DNA of 64,000 bases, from positions 1-64,000 of the forward strand of contig CAVYEZ010000005.1 of the NCBI GenBank assembly GCA_963767685.1, read 5' to 3'. The stretch's first letter is position 1. Every line of letters starts with the position of its first letter. The DNA is from Trebonia sp963767685 (GTDB lineage Bacteria; Actinomycetota; Actinomycetes; Streptosporangiales; Streptosporangiaceae). A program made the translations under genes and the position numbers. Positions 54,101 through 62,829 of this stretch are shown here, in pieces. The notes beneath the pieces were generated by a model. The model did not search any database. It was not told the DNA's origin and saw only the letters and a list, made by a program, of their open reading frames with translations.

Positions 54101-55436
54101 GTGATTGGTCGCTACACCAGACCGGCGATGGGCGCGGTCTGGAGCGACGAGCGAAAGATTGCCGTCTGGCTGGAGGTCGAGCGCACGGTCTGCGCAGCAT
54201 GGCACCGGCGTGGCCGAATCCCCGATTGGGCGATGATCCCGATCCAGCAAGCTACCTGTGACATCGAGCGGATGCGCGAGATCGAGCGCGAGACCGATCA
54301 TGATGTCATCGCTTTTTTGCGGGCCACCGGTGAGACGATAGGCGAGGCGGCGAGGTTCGTCCATCTCGGGCTCACGAGCTCCGATGTGGTGGATACCGGG
54401 CTCGCCGTCCAGGCGCGGGATGCCGCGGATTTGCTACTCGTCGGACTAGATGACCTGACGGCCATCGTCGGGCAGCAAGCGATTCGCTACAAAGATACGA
54501 TCACGATTGGCCGGACTCACGGCGTTCATGCCGAGCCGACCACCTTCGGCTTGAAACTCGCGGTCTGGTACGACGAGCTGCGACGACAGCGCCAGCGACT
54601 GGAGCTAGCGCGAACTGACATCGCAGTTGGCAAGATTTCGGGCGCGGTTGGCACGCACGCACATGTGCCATTGGCGGTCGAGGAAGAGGTGTGCGTGGCA
54701 CTCGGGCTTGGGGTGGAACTCGATTTCCACCCAGGTGGTGCAACGCGATCGGCACGCCTTTTTCTTGACCGTGCTAGCGGGGATCGGGGCCAGCCTGGAG
54801 AAGATGGCGATCGAGATTCGCCACTTGCAACGGACCGAGGTGCGAGAGGTGGCCGAGCCGTTTGACGCCGGCAACCAAGGATCTTCGGCGATGCCCCACA
54901 AGCGAAATCCGCACGCATCAGAGCGAATCAGCGGCTTGGCCCGCTTGCTCCGTGGCTACGCAACCACGGGTTTAGAGGACGTGGCGCTCTGGCATGAGCG
55001 GGATATCAGCCACAGCTCGGCTGAGCGAGTCGTTTTCCCCGACGCCTGCATCGTGCTCGATTTCATGCTGGCGTCGATGACCGAGATCTTGAGCCGTCTG
55101 ACCGTCCGGCCCGAACAAATGCTGGCGAATCTCGATGTAACGGGTGGTCTGATCTTTTCGCAGCGGGTGCTGCTGGCGCTGGTCGATGCTGGGATGGATC
55201 GGCAAGCCGCCTATAAATTGGTCCAGCGATTGGCGATGGCGGCCTGGGACGAAGGGTCTTCCTTCCGCGAGGCGCTCAGCCGGGCGCCGGAGGTGACCGC
55301 GTCTCTCTCCCTTGATGAGCTGGCGGCGCTCTTCGATCCAAGCGAGCAGCTTCGAGCGATCGATCAAATCTTTGCCCGGGTTGGTTTGCTCCCGGTGGTA
55401 ACGCATGTCGAGAACAGGGAGATGCAGCCGGCATGA
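54101..55436 (+). CDS. purB: Adenylosuccinate lyase PurB, one frameshift
   Basis: About 445 residues when joined. Catalyses two steps: SAICAR to AICAR, and adenylosuccinate to AMP. Seen: RYTRPAMGAVWSDERKIAVW, ERETDHDVIAFL, HLGLTSSDVVDTGLAVQARD, GRTHGVHAEPTTFGLKLAVW, TQVVQRDRHAFFLTVLAGIG and the signature GSSAMPHKRNPHASERISGL. One extra base near 54719 breaks GVE-SISTQVVQRD. The GTG at 54101 has AAGGAG ten bases upstream, and the protein then starts at the conserved IGRYTRP. A TATACT box lies at 54026. It overlaps purC by ATGA. Confidence 0.94.
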
Positions 55437-56327
55437 CTTTCCCAGTCGGCATCCCCGGTCTGCCGATGCTCTATCAGGGTAAAGTGCGCGACATCTATGA
55501 GCTCGATCCTGATCGTCTCCTCATGGTCGCCAGCGATCGGATCTCCGCGTTCGACGTCGTGTTGCCAACGTTGATCCCAGGCAAGGGCGTGGTCCTCACG
55601 CAATTGTCCCGATTCTGGCTTGATCATCTGCGCGGTCTGATGTCGAATCATCTGATCGACGCTCAAGTGCGCGATCTGCCACCCGAACTGGTCAAATACG
55701 GCGATCAACTGGCCGGGCGTACGATGATCGTCCGCAGGGCGGAGCGGATCGAGATTGAGTGTGTGGTGCGCGGCTATCTCGCTGGATCGGCGTGGGCTGA
55801 GTATCGCAAAAACGGAACCGTGGCGAGTGTGCCACTGCGCAGTGGATTGCGCATCGCCGATCGCCTGCTGGAGCCGATGTTTACCCCCGCGATCAAGCAC
55901 GACCAGGGGCATGACGAATCGATCACGCGGTGGCAATTGGCCGAGCGCATTGGCAGCGATTTAGCGACCCGGTTGGAAGAGGCAAGCCTCGAAACTTATG
56001 ACGCGGCCGCTGACTTCGCCGAGCGCCGGGGGCTGATCATCGCCGACACGAAATTCGAGTTTGGCTGGATCGATGGGAGATTGGCTTTGATCGATGAGGT
56101 CTTGACTCCCGACAGCTCGCGTCTGTGGGATGGCGAGACCTATCAACCGGGGATCGATCAGCCAAGTCTCGATAAGCAACCGGTACGCGATTGGTTAGTG
56201 GACAGCGGCTGGAACAAGCAGGCGCCTGGACCAGAGCTGCCGGTCGAACGTCGTGGCGGCTACCGTTCAACGATATGAAGCAGCTTTTGAGCGGCTGACT
56301 GGCAGTAAGCTCCAGTCGCTGCCATGA
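55433..56327 (+). CDS. purC: SAICAR synthetase PurC, late frameshift
   Basis: About 297 residues when joined. Ligates aspartate to CAIR. Seen: YQGKVRDIYELDPDRLLMVA, DRISAFDVVLPTLIPGKG, VRRAERIEIECVVRGYLAGS, RIADRLLEPMFTPAIKHDQG, IIADTKFEFGWIDGRLALID and EVLTPDSSRLWD. The frame as given stops at 56278, but removing one A near 56246 continues it as VDVVAATVQRYEAAFERLTG to a TGA at 56327, which is the expected PurC C-terminus. Eukaryote-like long SAICAR synthetase form. Translationally coupled to purB. Confidence 0.94.
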
Positions 56328-56363
56328 GACCTGGTGAGGCGGGAGATGCCGTTCGAGGGAGAA

Positions 56364-56669
56364 ATGCCGTCGCCGACCAGAACCTGGGTCGCCGATGTCT
56401 TGGTAGTGCCAAAAGAAGGAGTCAACGATCCCGAGGGCGAGGCGATCCGGGCTGGTCTCCAGATGCTGGGAAATGAAGGGATTGATCGCGTCCGCGCGGG
56501 CCGCTATCTCCAACTCCATCTCAGCGCGGCCGACGCGGAAGTGGCAGGCGCTGCCGTCGCGGCGATGTGCGAGCAGCTACTGGCCAACCCGGTGATCGAA
56601 ACGTATCAGATCAGCGTGACGGAAGTCGTCGAAGAGTGCGCGGCCACAATGGAGCAAGGCAGGCAATGA
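56364..56669 (+). CDS. purS: FGAM synthase small subunit PurS
   Basis: 101 residues. Bridges PurL and PurQ in the three-part FGAM synthase. Seen: WVADVLVVPKEGVNDPEGEA, IRAGLQMLGNEGIDRVRAGR, YLQLHLSAAD and CEQLLANPVIETYQI. Start at 56364, with GAGGGAGA just upstream; an in-frame ATG at 56346 is also possible. Stop overlaps purQ by ATGA. Confidence 0.93.
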   Translation: MPSPTRTWVADVLVVPKEGVNDPEGEAIRAGLQMLGNEGIDRVRAGRYLQLHLSAADAEVAGAAVAAMCEQLLANPVIETYQISVTEVVEECAATMEQGRQ

Positions 56670-57370
56670 CAAGTCGCGTGGGCGTCGTCACGTTTCCGGG
56701 CAGCAATGGTGACCACGACGCCTTCTTTGCGTTCAGCGAGCGCATTGGCGTACCGACGTCGCTCGTCGATTACCGCGAGACCGATCTCAGCGACATCGCG
56801 GCCGTGGTCCTCCCTGGCGGGTTCTCCTATGGCGATTATTTGCGGTGCGGCGCGATAGCCCGATTTGCTCCCGTCATGAACGCAATCCGTGAGTTTGTTG
56901 CTCGTGGCGGCCCAGTGCTTGGGATCTGCAACGGTTTTCAGATCCTGACCGAGGCTCATCTCCTTCCTGGCGCGCTTTTGCCGAACAAGACGCTACGGTT
57001 TCACTGCCACTGGACGCATATTCGGATCGAGCAGACGAGCACGGCTTGGACGAGTCAATTGTCCCGCGGGATCGTGCTGAGGTTGCCAGTGGCGCATGGC
57101 GGTGGGGCGTACTTCGCGGATGCGGCGATGATTGCCCAGCTGGAACGCGACGGATGTATCGTCGCGCAATATTGCGATGTTGACGGCAATGTCACTGACG
57201 GGACGAATCCCAACGGATCGGTCAATGCGATCGCGGCGGTCAGCAATCAGCAACGAAACGTGGTTGGGTTGATGCCGCATCCGGAGCGGGCGGCTGATCC
57301 TCTCGTCGGCGGGAGCGATGGACTGCTGATACTTAATTCGGTATTTGAGATGCTCAATGTCCCAGCGTGA
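56666..57370 (+). CDS. purQ: FGAM synthase glutaminase subunit PurQ
   Basis: 234 residues. Supplies ammonia from glutamine to PurL. Class I amidotransferase: RVGVVTFPGSNGDHDAFFAF, VVLPGGFSYGDYLRCGAIAR, GGPVLGICNGFQILTEAHLL (nucleophile Cys in GICNGFQ), VAHGGGAYFA and GLMPHPERAADPL (His and Glu of the triad). The ATG at 56666 overlaps the purS stop, and purL begins 14 bp before this gene ends. Confidence 0.96.
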   Translation: MTSRVGVVTFPGSNGDHDAFFAFSERIGVPTSLVDYRETDLSDIAAVVLPGGFSYGDYLRCGAIARFAPVMNAIREFVARGGPVLGICNGFQILTEAHLLPGALLPNKTLRFHCHWTHIRIEQTSTAWTSQLSRGIVLRLPVAHGGGAYFADAAMIAQLERDGCIVAQYCDVDGNVTDGTNPNGSVNAIAAVSNQQRNVVGLMPHPERAADPLVGGSDGLLILNSVFEMLNVPA

Positions 57371-59613
57371 GGGTGCGGTGATCGAGGAGCCAGCGTTGGC
57401 GATTGCGGCAGGGCAGTGGCGTGAGGTCGCCCTGAGCGACGCTGAATACTTCCATTTGCGTGAGCTGCTCGGTCGGGAGCCGACGCCGGTCGAGCTTGGG
57501 ATGTTCGGCGCGATGTGGAGCGAGCATTGCGGTTACAAGCATTCGCGGCCACTGCTGCGCCAATTGCCGACCGACGCTCCGTGGGTGTTGCAAGGGCCGG
57601 GTGAGAACGCCGGGGCGATCGACGTCGGGGACGGACTCGCGGTGGTGTTCAAGGTCGAATCGCACAACCACCCGAGCGCAGTCGAGCCGTACCAAGGGGC
57701 GGCGACCGGGGTCGGCGGGATCGTCCGCGATATCTTTACGATGGGGGCGCGACCGATCGCGTTGCTCGATGGCTTGCGATTTGGGCCCGCTCGATCAGCC
57801 GCGCAACCGGTACCTCTATGCGAACGTCGTCGGCGGCATCGGTGGGTACGGCAATTGTCTCGGGATTCCGACCGTGGGCGGCGATCTCGCGTTCGATGCC
57901 ACATTTTCCGGGAATCCGCTGGTCAACGCGATGTGTGTCGGCGTCGCCCCCAGGGACGCCTTGATGCGGGCGACCGCGAGCGGGCCGGGCAACTTGATCG
58001 TGCTGATCGGGGCGGAGACCGGGCGAGACGGCTTGCACGGGGCGACGTTCGCCTCGGTGAACGATCCGGAGGCATCGCACCGGGGCGTGGTTCAAGTCGG
58101 CAATCCTTTCCTCGAAAAGCTTCTGCTGGAAGCGTGCTTGGAATTGCTCGGGAACAATGCCGTGGTGGCGATGCAGGATTTGGGGGCGGCGGGGCTGACA
58201 AGCTCGGTGGTGGAATGCGCCAGCCGGGGCGATGTCGGGGCAGAAATCGATGTCGCATCGGTGCCGCGGCGGGAAACGGGCATGACGGCGTACGAGGTCA
58301 TGTTGAGCGAGAGTCAAGAGCGGATGCTGCTCGTTGTCCAGCCCGACCACTTTGGCGAGGTCCGAGACGTCGTCGAGCGATGGTCGCTCAAGGCAGCGGT
58401 GATCGGCCGGGTGACCGATGACGGTCTGGTTCGGGTGCTCGACAGCGGCGAATTGGTGGCTGAGATCCCCGCCAAGCTATTGACCGATGAGTGCCCGACA
58501 TATGTGCCCGAGGCGGCCGAGCCTCCGACTTGGGCGGAGCGCCGGCAGCTCGACCTTGCTGAGATCACCGATTTGACCGGAGGCGATGGACCGGGGACGG
58601 TTGGCGGCGCGCTGATGCGGCTCCTGCAATCGCCGAACATTGGTAGCCGGCGCGCCGTCTATGAGCAATACGATTACACGATTCTGACCAACACGGTCGT
58701 TCCCCCGGGCGCGGGCGATGCGGCGGTGTTGCGGTTGAAAGGGACTGGTCGCGGGATCGCGGCGTCGCTCGATGGCAATTCGCGCTATTGCGCGCTGCGG
58801 CCCGAGCGCGGGGCGCGACATGCTGTGGCGGAAGCGACGCGGAACGTCAGCTGCGTCGGCGGGCGACCGCTGGCGATCACGAATTGTCTCAACTTTGGCA
58901 ATCCGGAGAAGCCAGACGGGTACGAGCAATTGCGGCAGGCGGTGGCGGGGATGGCCGAGGCATGCCGCGCACTCGAAGTCCCGGTCGTTAGCGGAAATGT
59001 CAGCTTGTACAACGAGACGGCCGACAGCCCGATTCAGCCGACGCCGATGATAGGCGCGATCGGCATACTCGACGATATCCGGCGGCATGCGACGATGCGC
59101 TGGCGGGCCGATGAGACAATTCTGCTCATTGGCAACGAACGACCAGAACTGGGCGGCAGTGAGTACCTGGCCTATGTCCATGAATTGACCCGAGGCGAGC
59201 CGCCAGCGATCGATCTTGGCCGAGAGGCCGCAGTGCAAGCGGTCGTGAGGATGGCGATCGCTGACGATCTGATTGCGACAGCGCACGATTGTGGGGTCGG
59301 TGGTCTGGCCGTGGCGTTGACCGAGATGGCGGTTGCCTCAGACGTTGGCGCCCACGTGATCGATGAGATGCCGGAGGGTGAGCACGGCCGGTTAGATGAA
59401 GCGTGGTTTGGGGAGGCGCCGTCCCGGATCATCGTGAGCTGTGCTGATAGCAAGGTGGCCGAGATGGAGACTCTTGGGGCGAACCATGGCGTACCGGTCA
59501 GGATCCTGGGCAGGACCGGAGGGGCGCGACTCAGGCTCGGCCGACTCGTTGAACAGGCGGTCGATGAGTTGCGGCGTGCTTATGAATCTGCCCTCTCGGT
59601 TGAGGCGGATTGA
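57357..59613 (+). CDS. purL: FGAM synthase large subunit PurL, one frameshift
   Basis: About 751 residues when joined, the small PurL form that needs PurS and PurQ. Seen: EPTPVELGMFGAMWSEHCGY, FKVESHNHPSAVEPYQGAAT, GVGGIVRDIFTMGARPIALL, GGIGGYGNCLGIPTVGGDLA, GNNAVVAMQDLGAAGLTSSV, and the second half with NCLNFGNPEKPDGYEQLRQA and VPVVSGNVSLYNET. One extra C in a CCC run near 57788 breaks RFGP-LDQPRNRYLYANVVG; deleting it restores the family sequence. Start ATG 57357 overlaps purQ. Confidence 0.95.
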
Positions 59614-59660
59614 TCGGGGAGGACGGGCCGGTGGAAGGTCTTCGCGCGGAAAGGCACCCA

Positions 59661-61103
59661 ATGTCTGAACATGCCACCTTCGATGACAAACCGCACGAAG
59701 AATGTGGCGTGTTCGGCGTCAACGCGCCGGGCGAGGACGTGGCGCGTCTGACATTCTTCGGCCTCTATGCCCTGCAGCATCGCGGGCAAGAGAGCGCCGG
59801 CATCGCGACCAGCGATGGCTACGGGCTCAAGATTCAGCGCCGTCAGGGCTTGCTCAGCCAGGTGTTCAACGAGGTGGATTTGGCCGCGCTCACCGGCAAC
59901 GCGGCAATTGGTCACACCCGCTATTCCACCGCCGGTTCAAGTACCGCCGGCAATGCCGGGCCGATGATAACCGATAGCCCGCTCGGGCCGATCGCGGTCG
60001 CCCACAATGGCAATCTGACGAACGCCGTTGCCCTCCGCGAAGAGCTCGAGGAGCGGGGCGAGCGCTTCGAGACATCGACCGATAGCGAGGTCCTGACCCG
60101 GTTGATCGCGTTAGCGCCCGGCAAAGATCTCGTTGCAAAGGTGCGGCGGGCGATGTCGCGGATGATCGGTGCCTTCAGCCTGACGATCCTGACCCAAGAC
60201 CAATTGCTGGCGGTGCGGGACCCACTTGGCGTCCGGCCGCTCTGTCTCGGAATGCTGCCTGACGGCCATTTCGTGGCGGCATCGGAGAGTTGCGCTCTGA
60301 TGACAATTGGAGCGGAGTACTTGCGAGAAGTCGAACCGGGCGAGATTGTCGAGCTTGGCCGGAGTGAGTTGATTTCACACGGTGTCGTTGACCGTCGACG
60401 CCACGCGGTCTGCCTCTTCGAGCTGATCTATTTCGCCCGACCAGACAGCCTGATTAACGAGCAACGGTTGCATCTGGTTCGGCAGCGGATGGGCGAGGAG
60501 TTGGCAAAGGAACAGCCGGCGGACGCAGACATCGTTGTCCCGTTGCCGGATTCGGCGGTGCCGGCGGCTATTGGGTATGCGCGGGCTTCCGGGATTCCTT
60601 ATATGGAGGGGCTGATCAAGAACCGCTACATCGGGCGAACCTTCATTCAACCCGACCAGCGGTTGCGCGAGATCGGGGTCTCGCTCAAGTTCAATGCGCT
60701 GCCCGAAGTGCTGGCGGGGAAGCGGGTGGTCCTGGTCGACGACACGATCGTTCGTGGCACGACGAGCCGGCCAATCGTTCAGCTCTTGCGCCATGCCGGG
60801 GCACGTGAGGTCCATATGCGGGTGCACGCGCCGCCGATGATGTGGCCGTGCCATCTTGGCGTCGATTTGGCCCGGCGCGATGAGCTGATCGCGGCGAAGA
60901 TGAGTGTGCCTGAGATCGGAAAGTTCATCGGCGCGGACTCGATTGGCTACCTGTCACTGGACGGTCTGATCCGCGCCATCGACTCAGCGGACGGCGGGTT
61001 TTGCACCGGCTGCTTGACCGGCAATTATCCCGTTCCCGTGCAGTTGGAAATGGACAAGCTGGTGCTGGAGCGGCGAGAGCAGGATGCCCTTGCCGCAACC
61101 TGA
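59661..61103 (+). CDS. purF: Amidophosphoribosyltransferase PurF
   Basis: 480 residues. First committed step of purine synthesis: PRPP plus glutamine to phosphoribosylamine. A short propeptide precedes the Ntn nucleophile Cys15 (PHEECGVFGV). Then LYALQHRGQESAGIATSDG, GHTRYSTAGSS, NGNLTNAVALREEL, DPLGVRPLCLG and the PRPP loop VVLVDDTIVRGTTSRPIVQL. GFCTGCLTGNYP near the C-terminus fits the 4Fe-4S-containing Bacillus type. The start at 59661 is set by the propeptide. Last gene of purBCSQLF. Confidence 0.96.
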   Translation: MSEHATFDDKPHEECGVFGVNAPGEDVARLTFFGLYALQHRGQESAGIATSDGYGLKIQRRQGLLSQVFNEVDLAALTGNAAIGHTRYSTAGSSTAGNAGPMITDSPLGPIAVAHNGNLTNAVALREELEERGERFETSTDSEVLTRLIALAPGKDLVAKVRRAMSRMIGAFSLTILTQDQLLAVRDPLGVRPLCLGMLPDGHFVAASESCALMTIGAEYLREVEPGEIVELGRSELISHGVVDRRRHAVCLFELIYFARPDSLINEQRLHLVRQRMGEELAKEQPADADIVVPLPDSAVPAAIGYARASGIPYMEGLIKNRYIGRTFIQPDQRLREIGVSLKFNALPEVLAGKRVVLVDDTIVRGTTSRPIVQLLRHAGAREVHMRVHAPPMMWPCHLGVDLARRDELIAAKMSVPEIGKFIGADSIGYLSLDGLIRAIDSADGGFCTGCLTGNYPVPVQLEMDKLVLERREQDALAAT

Positions 61104-61109
61104 CGAAGA

Positions 61110-61139
61110 TTGACACGCCAATTTGCGCTCCCCTAGAAT
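61110..61139 (+). promoter_or_regulatory. Sigma70-type promoter of the gcv operon
   Basis: TTGACA at 61110-61115 and TAGAAT at 61134-61139 are 18 bp apart, ending 33 bp before the gcvT start. The leader is too short for a glycine riboswitch. Confidence 0.65.
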
Positions 61140-61172
61140 CGGGCGCGTTGTCGGGCGTGGAGGTGGAGAGAT

Positions 61173-62318
61173 TTGGTCGAACATGAAAGAGGGTCCGAGG
61201 GTGGCGAGCGCCGGACGCCGCTGTACGAGCGGCATGTCCAGCTCGGCGCCCGGATGATTCCGTTTGCCGGTTGGGTGATGCCGGTCCAATACTCCGGAAT
61301 CATCGATGAGCACCGCCATGTCCGCGCCGCTGCAGGCATTTTCGATCTGGGGCACATGGGGCAAGTCGATGTCAGCGGACCCGATGCGCTGAATTTTCTC
61401 CAAGCCGTGACAACGAACGACGTGGCCAAGCTCACGCCCGGCCAGGCGCAGTATTCATTGCTGCCGAACGAGCGGGGCGGGGTGATCGACGATATCTTGG
61501 TCTATCGGCGCCCAAATGGCGATGGCTATATGGTGGTCATTAACGCCGCCAACATCGCGAAGGATGTCGAGTGGCTGGAGCGACAACGAGCGGCTCGGTC
61601 CGATCTCGACGTTTCGGTTCGCAATATCTCGGATGAGCTCGGGATGATCGCGGTCCAGGGGCCGCGGGCGCTCGCGATCGTGCAGCGGTTGACGGATGTC
61701 GATCTCGATGCCATCCCGTACTACAGTTGGCGGGAAGGCAGCGTGGCCGGCGTGCCGGCGATGATCGCCCGCACCGGATACACGGGCGAAGATGGCGTCG
61801 AGCTCTATCCCGCGATCGAACACGCCGGTGACGTCTGGGATGCTGCCATGGTGGCGGGTGAGACCGATGATCTGAAGCCGATCGGTTTGGGCGCGCGCGA
61901 CACGCTTCGACTGGAAGCCAGAATGCCGCTCTACGGCAACGAGCTGAGTGACGACATAAGTCCCTACGAAGCCGGGGTGAGCTGGGCCGTTGCCCTCGAC
62001 AAAGGCGATTTCATTGGGCGCGAGCCGATGGCGGCGGTGAAGGAGCAAGGGGCGAAGCGGCGCACGGTCGGATTTCGACTCACCGAGCGCGCTGGATCAC
62101 CGCGGGCTCATTTCCCGGTTCAAGTCGATGGACGGGAAGTAGGCTACGTCACGAGCGGCGCGTTTTCGCCGACGCTGAACGAACAGATCGGCTTGGCGTT
62201 AGTCGAGCGATCCAGCGCGGGCGTTGGCAAGCCGCTCGATGTCGTGATTCGCGGGAAGCCGGTCGGCGCGGTCCAAATCAAGATGCCATTCTACAAACGG
62301 CCATACGCCGACACGTGA
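61173..62318 (+). CDS. gcvT: Glycine cleavage T-protein (aminomethyltransferase)
   Basis: 381 residues. Transfers the methylene group from the H-protein to tetrahydrofolate and releases ammonia. Seen: TPLYERHVQLGARMIPFAGW, MPVQYSGIIDEHRHVRAAAG, FDLGHMGQVDVSGPDALNFL, GGVIDDILVYR, ARTGYTGEDGVELYPA, LGARDTLRLEARMPLYGNEL and SGAFSPTLNEQIGLALV. The start is TTG 61173, with GGAGGTGGAGAGA directly upstream. Its own promoter separates it from purF. Head of gcvT-gcvH-gcvPA. Confidence 0.96.
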   Translation: MVEHERGSEGGERRTPLYERHVQLGARMIPFAGWVMPVQYSGIIDEHRHVRAAAGIFDLGHMGQVDVSGPDALNFLQAVTTNDVAKLTPGQAQYSLLPNERGGVIDDILVYRRPNGDGYMVVINAANIAKDVEWLERQRAARSDLDVSVRNISDELGMIAVQGPRALAIVQRLTDVDLDAIPYYSWREGSVAGVPAMIARTGYTGEDGVELYPAIEHAGDVWDAAMVAGETDDLKPIGLGARDTLRLEARMPLYGNELSDDISPYEAGVSWAVALDKGDFIGREPMAAVKEQGAKRRTVGFRLTERAGSPRAHFPVQVDGREVGYVTSGAFSPTLNEQIGLALVERSSAGVGKPLDVVIRGKPVGAVQIKMPFYKRPYADT

Positions 62319-62356
62319 GCAGTTTTGCCAAGAGCGCTTAGGCAAAGGAAGTGGGT

Positions 62357-62746
62357 ATGAAGGCACCCGATGGTCTCAAATATACAAAGACGCACGAATG
62401 GGTCAAGGTCGATGGTGACATTGCGACCGTCGGCATCACTGACTACGCGCAAAATGAGCTCGGTGACATCACCTTTTTGGAGCTGCCGGACATTGGAGAT
62501 GAGGTGCAACAGAGTCAGCCATTCGGCATCGTCGAATCGGTCAAGGCGGCAACCGATGTCTATGCTCCGGTGAACGGTGAAGTCGTTGAGCGCAACGATG
62601 ATGCCGTGGACGCACCTGATCTGGTCAACAGCTCGCCGTACGAGCGCGCTTGGCTGATCAAGGTGCATGTCAAGGATCCGGCGCAATTGGAAGGATTGAT
62701 GGATTCCGCCGAATACAATCACTTTGCCGAAACGGCGACGCATTGA
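62357..62746 (+). CDS. gcvH: Glycine cleavage H-protein
   Basis: 129 residues. Lipoyl carrier of the glycine cleavage system. YTKTHEWVKVDGDIATVGIT, GDITFLELPDIGDEV and IVESVKAATDVYAPVNGEVV are the family motifs; Lys63 in ESVKAA is the lipoylation site. ATG 62357 follows AGGAAG by five bases. It is 38 bp after gcvT. Confidence 0.97.
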   Translation: MKAPDGLKYTKTHEWVKVDGDIATVGITDYAQNELGDITFLELPDIGDEVQQSQPFGIVESVKAATDVYAPVNGEVVERNDDAVDAPDLVNSSPYERAWLIKVHVKDPAQLEGLMDSAEYNHFAETATH

Positions 62747-62829
62747 GGGCAGGGTAGATTCTCATCGGCAGAATGCGTTTTGCTGGCGCCACACGTTCGC
62801 ATATTTCCCAAGATGATCTGAGGACATAG

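Noticed and set aside
57736..58350. Long minus-strand open frames across purL and similar shadows over glmS, dnaE and gcvT
   Set aside because: No family motifs and no ribosome-binding sites; they are by-products of codon bias in the real genes.
61104..61172. Possible glycine riboswitch before gcvT
   Set aside because: Only about 70 bp separates purF and gcvT, already occupied by a clear promoter; no aptamer motifs.
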